Of a DNA stretch of 64,000 nucleotides, positions 34,145 to 43,289 are shown piece by piece (within the stretch, counting starts at the first letter, position 1; each line of letters starts with the position of its first letter). A program made the translations under genes and the position numbers. The notes beneath the pieces were generated by a model that ran no database searches, was not told the DNA's origin, and saw nothing but the letters and a program-made list of their open reading frames with translations. The stretch is taken from assembly GCF_000218685.1 (NCBI RefSeq), contig NW_006763290.1, positions 4,118,908 through 4,182,907 on the forward strand, in the 5' to 3' direction. Source of the stretch: Serpula lacrymans var. lacrymans S7.9 (Eukaryota > Basidiomycota > Agaricomycetes > Boletales > Serpulaceae).

Positions 34145-34466
34145 TGCGTACATCGTTGTTAGACAATAAGGTGGATGATTTAAATGGATTCTACGCTGAA
34201 GTGCAGACCAACACTATGGCCCATAATACACATGACAGTGTTTGCAGTGTCCCTCAAGTGCTGAGAAATGCACACATTGCTCTAAACACGGTGGAACAGG
34301 CAGGTCTCCTGGAAGCAGATAATACATTACTTCATAGAAGTTTGGGAGATTTCAGTGTACCTTCTGTTAGCAATGATCTATATTGTGCACAAATACAAAA
34401 ACAGGTCAACTTGATGGCAGAAATGAAAAAGAAAAAAAGGCCACTTAATAAAGAACTAGCTTTGTA
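34145..34466 (+). pseudogene. Helitron coding continued beyond the LTR
   Basis: The plus strand encodes SLLDNKVDDLNGFYAEVQTN, VLRNAHIALNTVEQAGLLEA and AQIQKQVNLMAEMKKKKRPL. It continues the Helitron spacer region between the Rep and helicase domains, which in fungal elements is poorly conserved and ends in a basic 'EMKRRKRP'-like segment; the assignment rests mostly on position. It is cut off at about 34463-34466 where a minus-strand gypsy RT fragment begins. Confidence 0.6.
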
Positions 34467-34806
34467 AAGTAATTGGCACCTTTGAGATTGTCAATGAGTT
34501 CCAATATGAGAGAGAGGGTGTAAAAATTCTTTATGGTGAGTTCATTTAGTTTGCAATAGTTTTGGACAGGGCATAGTGAGCTGTCTTTTTTTTTTATAAA
34601 AAAGAATGGTGAAGCATAATGTGACTTGGATTCCCGGATGTATCCACTCTTCAAGTTTTTGTCTATCAATTCATCTAAATAGTGTTGTTCATCTCAGCTA
34701 AGATGGTACATTTTGCGGTCAAGACCATTAGCTTCTGGTACTAGTTCAATTGCATGGTCCTCAGGGCATTTTGGGGGAAGTTTGTCACATAACTCTTTAG
34801 TAAAAA
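34466..34806 (-). pseudogene. Gypsy reverse transcriptase fragment, first part
   Basis: The minus strand reads FTKELCDKLPPKCPEDHAIE, LVPEANGLDRKMYHLS, an in-frame stop, then DEQHYLDELIDKNLKSGYIR, SHYASPFFFIKKKDSSLCPV, NYCKLNELTIKNFYTLSLIL and ELIDNLKGANYFTKL. This is the amino end of gypsy RT up to the first catalytic Asp region (YFTKLD), where the match stops. It is probably the same family as the remnant at 3.1-5.2 kb. Junction with the Helitron at about 34466 has a few bases of shared sequence. Confidence 0.88.
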
Positions 34807-35085
34807 TGTTCAATTGAGAACTTCTGGGAAGTGTCTAGCCACTTGCTGAGAGCTAACAGGGACAGAACTAGAGTCCAGTATGAGTAACTAAAGAATAGGA
34901 ATACTGGACTCTGCAATACTAGTCCAAAGTTTTGTAAACAAAGGTAAACAAATCAGCCACAAAGGCGAAATTATAGAATGCTCAGTGAATACTGAACAAT
35001 ACAGCAAAAAGAATAAAGAGGAAAGTGATTTGGAAAGAAGGGAAAATAGATAGCACAACTAGGTGCAGAATCACCAAAACTAACA
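34807..35085 (-). mobile_element. Solo LTR (TGTTAGTTTTGG family) nested in gypsy RT
   Basis: On the minus strand it begins TGTTAGTTTTGGTGATTCTG and ends CAATTGAACA, a TG...CA LTR. The second copy is at 39073-39406. Flanks read AAAAA (34802-34806) and AAAGA (35086-35090), a 5-base duplication with one mismatch. The host gypsy RT frame continues on both sides (DVIPQSTTNSNPSF to the right, FTKELCDKLPP to the left), which confirms insertion into the older element. Confidence 0.85.
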
Positions 35086-35240
35086 AAAGATGGGTTTGAA
35101 TTTGTGGTAGACTGGGGAATAACATCTTGGAAAGTGAGTTTCAACTTTGCTTTCTTCAAGGATTCTGCTATATGTTGACTTTTGGTAGCAAAGGCATTCA
35201 GTTCTACATTCATTATCTTTATGAGACTGGTGTGCAAACT
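35086..35240 (-). pseudogene. Gypsy pol fragment upstream of RT
   Basis: The minus strand encodes MNVELNAFATKSQHIAESLK and AKLKLTFQDVIPQSTTNSNP, the linker between protease and RT in gypsy pol (commonly ST.IAQKA.....KTFEEIVP..Y). It is the upstream continuation of the RT piece at 34466-34806, separated by the nested LTR. Confidence 0.75.
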
Positions 35241-35482
35241 ATTATCAACTAAGCTTTCATACTAAACAAAAAGGATGTACACCACAGGAATAAAACAGCA
35301 GTAAGCAGACTAGCTTGCTTCTAATATGTAACTGGAAGGTTGAATCTTAATTAGCCAAACTGTTTTTTCTTTAGTGTTTAAACAATTATATTTGTATAAA
35401 AGATGTGCTAGTTTGATGCTAGTTAAATTTTATTATTTGGTGTTTTAACTTTAAGTTAGTGATATTTGTTAGCTTGCTAATA

Positions 35483-36565
35483 TAGTGACTTCAAAAACTG
35501 TTGCAATGTTTGGCCTAAACACGGTGCGCAAAGCACACCACTAACAGGCATGGGAATGTCGCTTGACTTTGGTGGGGTCGACAAAAGTACTTGGTCTTGG
35601 CTACAAAATGGTTCCTGGGTCATGTGATTCGGTCCAGCGTTTGTGGACATATGCATAGAACCTCCTCCAAACTTAATAGTTCCCTGTACCAATCTATCAC
35701 TGAACCCCTCACCTGGCTTTTTCCACACCCACTTGCGTCCATCTGACCCCAGGCGATTGATTTTGGTCTCATCAGACCATACAACCTTCTTCCAATCCTC
35801 CACACTCCAGTATTTGTGAGCATGAGCAATGTCCAACCTAGCCTTATGATGCTTGGCAGAGAGAAGAGGGCATTTCCGCTTGACCACAGCCTTTACACCA
35901 GTCTTTTTCAAGTGCTGTCAAACAGTGTTTGTGGAGAGAGTTTGGTTGATGATGTTGGTAAAAGCTTTGGTGATCTGGACAGCATTTTCTGCCTTGTGAG
36001 TGGAGATGAGATACATAGCATGGCAGACATTGGCAGGAGAAAGCTTAGATGGACAACCTCCAACAGACTTTTGGAGCTTAGAATGCTCCTTGGAGTGAAG
36101 TTCAGAGATGGTAGAGACATGGACACCAGTGGTAGAGGCAATGGAGTGAGCAGTTTGACCTGCATTAAGGAGGTTAAGAATCTGTCTTTTGAGCAGGAGA
36201 AAGGGATTTTATGATGATGGTGGTTGAGAATAAAGAAGTGTATGAACTTTTTTAAACTCAGAAACAATGTTTATACATGTATCTTTGTTTTTAGGACCAA
36301 ACAAAGCCATATATTCTATGATATTATTGTGATCTCTGCTTCCAACTCAAAAGTGAAAAAACGGCTGCAATAGTATTGCTGTTTTGAAATGAACATATGT
36401 CCACAAACACTGGGCCAAATCACATGACCCAGGAACCATTTTGTAGCCAAGACCAAGTACTTTTGTTGACCCCCACCAAAGTCAAGCAAAATTCCCATGC
36501 CTGTTAGTGGTGCGCTTCGTGCACCATGTTTAGGCCAAACATTGCAATAGTTTTTGGAGTCACTG
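35483..36565 (-). mobile_element. Tc1/mariner deletion derivative with long inverted repeats
   Basis: The terminal inverted repeats are about 170 bases: left 35483 to about 35656, right about 36393-36565. They start (T/C)AGTGACT(T/C)CAAAAACT and share 'gcaatgtttggcctaaaca' and 'aaagtacttggtcttggct' type blocks inside. TA flanks both ends (35481-35482 and 36566-36567), the usual Tc1/mariner target duplication. At 1083 bp it is shorter than an autonomous element because the 3' half of the transposase is missing. Confidence 0.92.
35657..36215 (-). pseudogene. Tc1-type transposase, 3'-truncated
   Basis: The minus strand encodes a helix-turn-helix region (QILNLLNAGQTAHSIASTTG, VHVSTISELHSKERSKLQKS, GGCPSKLSPANVCHAMYLIS), an AVQITKAFTNIINQTLSTNT block and a stop. 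Then KKTGVKAVVKRKCPLLSAKH and the first catalytic block VEDWKKVVWSDETKINRLGS, then DGRKWVWKKPGEGFSDRLVQ and GTIKFGGGSMH. The second Asp and third acidic residue of the DDE/D triad are gone: after FGGGSMH the frame runs into the inverted repeat. It encodes DNA-binding domains but no complete catalytic site. Confidence 0.92.
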
Positions 36566-37149
36566 TACCTAAAACCCTAGCCACAAACCAGTATTTGTTA
36601 CATTAGTGGGTTAATTGCTAGTATTTTAAGTTTCAACTTTGAGTCTGTGACATCTGTTAGCTTGCTGATACTGAAAAACCTGGTCACAAAATAGTCACAT
36701 AACAGTCACATAACAGCAACCACAACAAAGGCTGTTTTGTAGGTTAGTGTGACTATTTTATGACTAGGTTTTTGTGTGGCAGCAAGCTAATAGATGTCAC
36801 AAACTCCAAATTGGGATTTAAAATACTGATATTAAACCAACATATATGTTATACAAATAATAAGTAATTATTTAGTACAACTGTTACAAATATGGTTTTT
36901 CAAATACTATAAATATAATAGCTTGGTTTTATAGAGGCTAAAAGTCAACCTTTTAGTTACATATTAAAACTAAGCTAGGTTGGCTACTACTGTTTTATTC
37001 CTGTGGTGTGTAAGTGATCTCAAATCAACAAACAATACAAAATGTACTCTTAATAAATATATTATCTCTTGTATTGCTCCTTGCTCTCAACAGCTCTATG
37101 GTAACCATAGTATCTCCCCCCTCTAAATGTCTAACTTTCCCCCATTACT

Positions 37150-38604
37150 TTAAGCCCTCAAGAGATCCACAGTGCTGTTTTAATCTTGACACAGTTGTAT
37201 CATAGTGGGTGGCAAGTGCAGCAAAAATCTTATTGGTCAGAAAATTATCAATAGGAGTTTTTGTGTGGGGTGGCAGTAAAATGCACAACAAATCTAGAGT
37301 ATTGTGATTACTCAGTTCTTGTAGTTGATGTAGAGAATAACCTACCATGCTCTGACTTGGATTGTTTAGATGGAATGTCATTTTTTGAGCCTGTTGCAAA
37401 GGGAGCTCCTCAGTTAGGTTGTGAATAAGCTGTGTATGACAAAACATGGCATTATTGAGAATATACTGAGAAAAAAATGCATTGATAGGGAAATTGCCAG
37501 CTTTTGACAGCCGGTTGCAAGTGTCCACAGAACCCCCCCGCCGGAAAAGCCCATGATGTTCATACAGGCCCGGTCACTTTGATACTGTCTGCGATATGCA
37601 GCAGAGCATGGATTGTCAGTGGGCATGCACTCAGATGTGAAGGGTAATATTGATAGTATATACAAGTTCAGTGTAAAACAAGCAAACTAATCAACAAAAA
37701 TCAGTACATACCTTTCATATTTCTGCACCCAGGCAAAAAAACCACCCCAAAAATACTCTACATTGTCTCTAGATAATTTAAACTGTAAGCAAATATGAAG
37801 TAGTTTTACTAGATCAACAAAATGATTTTAGTACTTCTGTTTCTTGAACTTTTGACATAGAAGGACAGTCCGAGGTACAATGCTCAGAATGACCACAAGT
37901 CAGCTGTACAACTAGAACAGTGATTAGCTAGGTTAGGTGGGTGCGCCTTATAACATGCATGTATTGTGTCCCCTGGAGCAACCAGTGCTTCACTGACAGC
38001 TTCCCAAACCTTTTTGTCTAACTCATACTCTTCTCAACCTTCATTGAGACCTTTGTATTGGCCTGTTCATAGAAGTTCCATATTATGAATAATGTTTTCC
38101 CATGGCAGATGCATAAAATCATATAGAAATGAAAGAAAAAATGAGAGGGATAGAATGTGGCTGAGCAAGGAGACCCCCTTGATCTTATAGAGTTTTGAAA
38201 GATGATCCTCTTGCTGTTGGCGCTGTCTGTACTTCTCAAGCCTGAGCCAACATTTATAGGTGAGATTGTAGAGGAAGGCAATTTGAATCATAGTCATTGG
38301 CTGTTGAGGGCAAGCTGTGACGTCCACAATATAGGGGGACATAATAAGTTCAGGTGCAACTATCTGGCACTTGTACACTGGTGATTTTGAACACTCTACA
38401 TTGTACAAAATCATTATGGCTTCAGATGTGTATGACCATGGAAATTGTTGAAATGTCTCTGGACATAATAATGAGATAAGTGTGAAGTGCTATGATAACA
38501 GCTGCAAGAGCATCATAGGCACAAACTCCAGTTGCAAGCTCCAGAAGCTCTTTGAAAAAGGGCCATAAGAAAGCATCAAAATCTTTTGGCTTTTATGACC
38601 TAGG
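37150..38604 (-). pseudogene. Tnp2/CACTA-type transposase, C-terminal half
   Basis: Minus strand, from right to left: KPKDFDAFLWPFFKELLELA with TGVCAYDAL (38500-38595), KLYKIKGVSLLSHILSLSF and LYDFMHLPWENIIHNMELL (38065-38200). Then EYELDKKVWEAVSEALVAPG with DTIHACYKAHPPN (about 37930-38035) and, in broken frames near 37480-37640, a Cys/Gly block matching the family's 'YCGTLQPAIKSRRFP' region (here CGHLQPAVKSW). The order matches the Tnp2-like transposases of Agaricomycetes that are related to CACTA elements. Many frameshifts. The copia LTR at 38605-38926 separates it from its N-terminal part. Confidence 0.82.
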
Positions 38605-38926
38605 TGACAAAACCGGATAAACCCGGTCTCTGCCAAAGCAGCCATTGTTCTCCATGGAGCATAGCCACCACTCCATGGAGTAACCATTGTTCTCCTAGGA
38701 GTCATTATACTGTAGCAAGTAGCACCTCCGACTATAAGTAGTAGGGGGTTTAGTATAGGAATACCTTAGTCGTTTCTATAGCCTCTCGGGCAGCGGCTGA
38801 GGTATGTTACATTACATTTATTAGAGATCACCTTAAACTAACATCTATTGTAGTTTCACTTAGGTAAATAATAAAGTCATTTCTATAGCCTCTCGGGCAG
38901 CGGCTGAGTTTCACTTAGTTTTATTA
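38605..38926 (+). mobile_element. Solo copia LTR (322 bp) nested in Tnp2-type transposase
   Basis: It begins TGACAAAACCGGATAAACCC and ends TTTTATTA, flanked by the perfect duplication CTAGG (38600-38604 and 38927-38931). Transposase coding is continuous across it: LKEYILCIGIVP on one side and KPKDFDAFLWPF on the other. It differs from the 341-342 bp forms by one 20-base deletion between two 'ctcctaggag' palindromes. Two copies of a 29-base repeat ('tttctatagcctctcgggca' start) sit at 38773-38801 and 38880-38908. Confidence 0.95.
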
Positions 38927-38931
38927 CTAGG

Positions 38932-39072
38932 AACAATGCCTATACAAAGAATATACTCCTTCAGAAAATGAAGCTTGGGGGGTAGGTTGAAGTTGAAGAT
39001 GATAATAGACCAAGCTGTTGCTTTTTTGTGCTAGCAGAACGGTGCAAGCCATCAGTTGAAATTCCCACAATG
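38932..39072 (-). pseudogene. Tnp2-type transposase, segment between two nested LTRs
   Basis: A 141-base coding relic: on the minus strand ISTDGLHRS near the right end, then (frame-shifted) NLPPKLHFLKEYILCIGIVP. In the family this reads STDG followed by FNYNLPPxIRFHLxxILALGVIPGPKKPKDFD. Both neighbours are solo LTRs with their own 5-base duplications, so the piece is bracketed by two independent insertions. Confidence 0.85.
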
Positions 39073-39406
39073 TGTTAGTTTTGGTGATTCTGCACCTAGT
39101 TGTGCTATCTATTTTCCCTTCTTTCTAAATCACTTTCCTCTTTATTTTTTTTGCTGTATTGTTCAGTATTCACTGAGCATTCTATAATTTCGCCTTTGTG
39201 GCTGATTTGTTTACCTTTGTTTACAAAACTTCGGACTAGTATTGCAGAGTCCAGTATTCCTATTCTTTAGTTACTCATACTGGACTCTAGGTACTGTACA
39301 CATTCTGTACTCTCTGATAATATAGTTACTCATACTGGACTCTAGTTCTGTCCCTGTTAGCTCTCAGCAAGTGGCTAGACACTTCCCAGAAGTTCTCAAT
39401 TGAACA
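39073..39406 (+). mobile_element. Solo LTR (TGTTAGTTTTGG family) nested in Tnp2-type transposase
   Basis: It begins TGTTAGTTTTGGTGATTCTG and ends CAATTGAACA, with a perfect CAATG duplication (39068-39072 and 39407-39411). Compared with the copy at 34807-35085 it carries an extra 55-base block produced by duplication around 'gttactcatactggactcta'. The left flank continues as ISTDG and the right flank ends HRDI in the transposase frame, so the insertion point lies inside that gene. Confidence 0.93.
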
Positions 39407-39850
39407 CAATGTCTCTGTGATCTGAAAACAAATTGTGACCTAAATCCTTTCCATCCACAATAACTGGCTGGTCAAGCAGGTTGCGGTACAACCTGCCTTC
39501 TATTGTATCTTTTATAACTCCAGGCTCATGCTTGTGCTCTTGGCTCTTGTACTGCATTTTTTTTGCAAGCCCCGGATTCCTCAGAAAAGAAATAAGGCAG
39601 GGAATTAATATGATATACAGAAATCTCTTGCATGGTGTCCCTTTTGAATCACATCTCGGTGAATTGCAGGTAGGATATGCATCTAACAAGGCATAAAGAC
39701 CAGTGTAGCATATGCAGGATCTGGGGCAACAATTGTAAAATACTAGTCATAGGCAGAAAAGAAACACGCAAAATGGTTTCCTTGTAAAATGGTAGATGTT
39801 CTGTGGTGAAAGCAAGTGGTAATTTGTTGGATGCTTCCTCTATCATATGT
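39407..39850 (-). pseudogene. Tnp2-type transposase, N-terminal part
   Basis: Minus strand: RSCICYTGLYALLDAYPTCN (39660-39720, family form 'CIAFTGPYxxLxxCPxC'), SPRCDSKGTPCKRFLYIILI, PCLISFLRNPGLAKKMQYKS, HEPGVIKDTIEGRLYRNLLD and GKDLGHNLFSDHRDI. The zinc-binding Cys pairs are partly kept. The part upstream of 39850 is not recognisable. Together with the pieces at 38932-39072 and 37150-38604 this is one element of about 2 kb coding length. Confidence 0.85.
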
Positions 39851-40678
39851 GTTCAAACTTTGAGAGTGAAGGTGGGCAATAAGAGCCTATCAGTCTTGCT
39901 CAACTCATCCACTGTCTAGTTGATGTGGGTCAATGAGCCTCAGACTATTTTTTTCAAGTAAAAATGAATATTTATCAATTGATATTAAATCATGTTCAAG
40001 GCTTTCTCCAACCTTATGTCACATAAACAAGCCTGTGGAGCCTATCTTCGCCTCTACATCCATTTTTTCTTCTACACCTGATGATGTATCAGTGTCACTT
40101 TCTGAAGTCCTATCTCCACTGTTGTTGTCATCTATCTGTGCCCTTTGATTGCACCATTGTCCTGCACACAATGGCATGGTATTATGTACAGTCGATGAAT
40201 ATGTATTCTCTTAGAGTTCTGGTGCTGGTCCTATATTCATTGTGGCTGAAGTGGCAATGCACGCAGTTATACTCTTATAAGGGGAGCTTATACTTCCACA
40301 TTCCCGTACACCCAATCTCAAGATTGAAGGCCCTTCATGTCTATGGTGTGCAAGATACAGAGAAAATGCCTTGACCCTAGAAGGTGCTAGAAGCTGACAA
40401 TGCCTATAATTTGTTCTGGCACTAACAACTGTGCTCCAGCAAATGCAAAGCCTCTGGATATCTTGAGACTTTTTTCCCATTGAAGCGCACATATTTTTTC
40501 TGGGGCTGGGAGTCAAATCAAGTAACAGAAAAACAAAGATGAAATATCACACGGATATACAGTACACCTAACACTCACCTTCAAGAGTAAAGCCAGATAA
40601 TTGCCTTGATGGGGGACAGCGTGAATTTTGTTGGCCAACCAACACTAACTCCAGCTTCCAGGATCCAATTTGCTCTAA
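39851..40678. other. No recognisable gene
   Basis: Several short frames on both strands (for example 40081-40374 plus and 40211-40516 minus) without motifs. The region may contain the 5' non-coding end of the Tnp2-type element. It ends at the LTR fragment at 40679, a rearrangement breakpoint. Confidence 0.45.
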
Positions 40679-40755
40679 GTCATGTGACTTGGAAAAATAA
40701 AAGTAAAAGTACAAAAAAGTAAGTGTAAGTAGGTACTAGTATGTCAATTATAACA
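40679..40755 (-). mobile_element. 5' tip of a gypsy-type LTR adjoining the other Helitron half
   Basis: On the minus strand it starts TGTTATAATTGACATACTAG and matches the first roughly 80 bases of the long LTR variant at 55285-55792 (TGTTACAATTGACATACCAG), ending at GTCACATGAC. There the match stops, exactly at the first half of the palindrome whose second half starts the LTR piece at 32131. The flanking CTTCC (40756-40760) is GGAAG on the minus strand, the same target duplication as at 32484-32488. Confidence 0.85.
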
Positions 40756-42680
40756 CTTCCTGGAAATCCCGTTGAAAATCTAGCTCGTTCTAGATATCAT
40801 CTTCTAAAATATCCCCTTCTTCAAGGCGCAGGTCTACAGTATCTGTTGGACGCAGTGGTTTAGACAAAGTTGTTCCATTCAGTTCATGTAAGATCTTTTC
40901 CATCCCAGGCAGTTTGCAAGAGACAATAAACTCTAACCATGCAATAATTTGTTGCTTGTAGGTCTCATCTTTTTGCATTTTATCATGTAATTCTTGTGTG
41001 TTGGGATTGCCTTTTAACTAGATCAGCATGTGACAATGAAGGGTGCCACAACATTGAGCCTCTACCATACCATAGTATGCTTCACTATCACCAAACAATC
41101 CAGCCTCTGACTTTCCATGTTTAAGGATTATGTTGATAAAATTGTGCAGCATTGAATCAAAAAATCTAGCCGCAGATCCAGGATTAGTGGCGACAAAAGC
41201 TGACCTTTCATACAAAGTCATGGCTTTCCAATCATTGGGCACTATGTTTCCAAAAAAGCCAAGCAAAAGATAGCTGATATTGTTAGGGTTAATTGTATTG
41301 AATAGTGCTGGTGTTCTGTACTTCTTCATTAATGCACATACTTCACTCTGACAACAAAGTTTATACCCTATGCTGCCTTTCACCTCTTTCAACGTCAACT
41401 TTAATTGTGTAAGCAGTTTTAACACTTTTTTCTGGTACTTGTTTGACGGCGATGTGTTGGGATTACCCATTTTCTAATCAAGTTGGTCAAGGTGGAACTG
41501 TACTCAGCAACATCTCTACCAATTTTTTTTATGATGCTCAGAACTGAGACAGAACATTGCCTGTTGTGCGACATCACACTTCTGGATAATGTTGAAACAA
41601 ACATAGGCAGAATTCGGATCTGCCGGAAAAGGCAAGTCATGTTGGAGAAGCAGATATTGAAGCTGCCTGTTAAATGAAATGTATTGATCCTTTGTCCTGT
41701 TAGGTTCAAAAAAGCCTCTTATACCCCAAGGATCCAGGTGCAAAAACACTAAAGTGAGCATGCCAGGATTGTGGTCATTCAAAAATTTGGATCCACTATG
41801 CATCTGGAGGAAATACTTGCCATCAAGGCAATACGCAAGTGCGTTGGCTTTTATAAGTCAATATGATTCAGGTGAGTGATCTCCTAATGTATAACCCACT
41901 GCATCCATAAAACTGTCAGAAGAGTTCTTCTCTGGTGAGTTGATGTCCATACAATCTATATAATTGGCTGTTGTACTGCTGCCATCCCCTCCAGGAACAC
42001 GAGGAAGCACATTAATGTTAACAGCAACAGGCATACCGGTCTGTGACATTCCAGAATATAAATCCTATACATTGTTTTCACTCAACTGCACACTAGCAGC
42101 GCAGTACCAAGGATTCTCTTCTATCAAGAAATTAACCATGTTATGTACAGCTTGTTTACCCACAAGAACAGGAGAGAGTCTCCCAATATTCTTGTGCATC
42201 ACTTGAGAATCCAAGCTGACAAACAAAGCATACATGGACCACAATATTTCTTCACATGAAGGTGGTAAAATGTCTCAGAGGCTCACAGAATCTAGGGGTA
42301 AATTTGTTACATTGCCTCAAAGGTATTTTGGAGAAAAAGCGGCGACACTGCCCCTGCTTTGTTTTTCAGATATAAGGTACAAAATATGTGTGCAATGTGC
42401 ACAGGTAATAATAGCTTGTTCAAACATTGAAGCGGAATTGAATGCATGTCTCAAATAACAAGGAAGCGCCTCCTGCCCATAATATTGAATATTTGCAAGG
42501 GAATCAAGTGGCTGACCTTGTTTATCCACAACAGCTGTCCAACGCCCATGGATTATGTAACCCTTTGATATACAGAATGCCTCCACCATAAACATCAACA
42601 TCTTACAAAGTGGGTAGGACCCATTGTGGAAGAAACAGATTGCACAAGAGAGCAATGTCAACATCTTGCGCATGAATCAA
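40756..42680 (-). pseudogene. Helitron replication protein, Rep (HUH) half (minus-strand piece)
   Basis: Minus strand, in order: GRWTAVVDKQGQPLDSLANI, LRGNVTNLPLDS, LVGKQAVHNMVNFLIEENPW and GMPVAVNINVLPRVPGGDGS. Then HNPGMLTLVFLHLDPWGIRG, QYISFNRQLQYLLLQHDLPF, DPNSAYVCFNIIQKCDVAQQ. Then the Helitron-like Rep block VKGSIGYKLCCQSEVCALMK, TPALFNTINPNNISYLLLGF, GLFGDSEAYYGMVEAQCCGT and LHCHMLI, the HUH nuclease signature. Then IAWLEFIVSCKLPGMEKILH and DLRLEEGDILEDDI, ending ELDFQRDFQE at the GGAAG site. Stops and frameshifts separate the pieces. The rest of the protein lies at 32484-34466 in the opposite orientation. Confidence 0.92.
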
Positions 42681-43289
42681 AGATAGTCCTCCCACCATGT
42701 AACATTATGCACAGACAGTGCACAGTTTTCTTTGTTGGTGAGAAATAAACATCTTATTTTGTTATTCACAAATAATCTTAAGCTGCTCATTCCAGCTACA
42801 CATATGTGGGAACACTGGCAAACAATGTGCTCTGACACGCCTCGACTGCCTCACAACGCTCTGTTGCATGTGTTTCTGTTGCTGCTGTGCATCAACAGTG
42901 TCATTGTCATTGAGAGGAAAACCAGTCTCACTATTTTGACGATCAACCAGTAGTTCACAGAAGACTAATATGTTTCTGCCACAACAAATGTTGCTACATG
43001 CATGACAGTGTAAATCCCATACCAATGTCTTCTTCACAGCAAAATGTCCAGCACACACAGAATGGGCTCTCGCTAAAGCCCTCAAATTTGCTACAGTGAA
43101 ATGTGAATAATTGTTGAGGAATTCTTTCAAGTGATTCATTCTAATAACAACATCACTACCTACAGGCCAAAGGTGATCTGGTGCTTTACATTCCTGAATC
43201 AGTGAACTAAAAGCTCTTTTGCTAACGGGCTGTGGATGATCTGTCTGTGCGACCTTTTTCTCGCACATCAATAATATCATCAACCACAA
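42681..43289 (-). pseudogene. Helitron N-terminal region
   Basis: A 175-codon minus-strand frame with LRALARAHSVCAGHFAVKKT and VWDLHCHACSNICCGRNILV, a Gln-rich stretch (DAQQQQKHMQQSVVRQSRRV) and HCLPVFPHM. In fungal Helitrons the segment ahead of the Rep domain contains a 'ICAGRHVSKKELVRDLHxHxC'-like Cys/His block. The position directly upstream of the Rep half and the same orientation support the call. The true start codon is not determined. Confidence 0.65.

Larger units (their letters stand above)
35279..37009. mobile_element. Old terminal-inverted-repeat element hosting a Tc1/mariner insertion
   Basis: The ends are inverted copies: the left starts ACACCACAGGAATAAAACAG (35279) and the right ends with its reverse complement (37009). 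Homology continues inward for about 200 bases with gaps (for example 'taatatgtaact' and 'gttagcttgct'). A second inverted pair at about 36613-36692 and 36751-36829 can form a long hairpin. Excluding the inserted Tc1 element the host is about 650 bp and non-coding, so MITE-like. Its target duplication is not clear. Confidence 0.7.

Noticed and set aside
34057..34467. 136-codon plus-strand frame, with look-alikes at 15554-15970, 38490-38705 and 62272-62631 sharing an MVTPWSGGYAPWRTMAALA start
   Set aside because: The shared start is translation of the copia LTR, which occurs in five copies. Only the parts outside the LTR belong to other features (Helitron at 34 kb, Plavaka at 62 kb).
35908..36267. 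119-codon minus-strand frame in the Tc1/mariner element
   Set aside because: It is out of phase with the helix-turn-helix coding of the transposase; the real N-terminus is in another frame.
40756..43289. Two independent Helitron copies at 32 and 41 kb
   Set aside because: The pieces do not overlap in protein coverage, share one target duplication and complementary LTR pieces, and join in frame, so one split copy is simpler.
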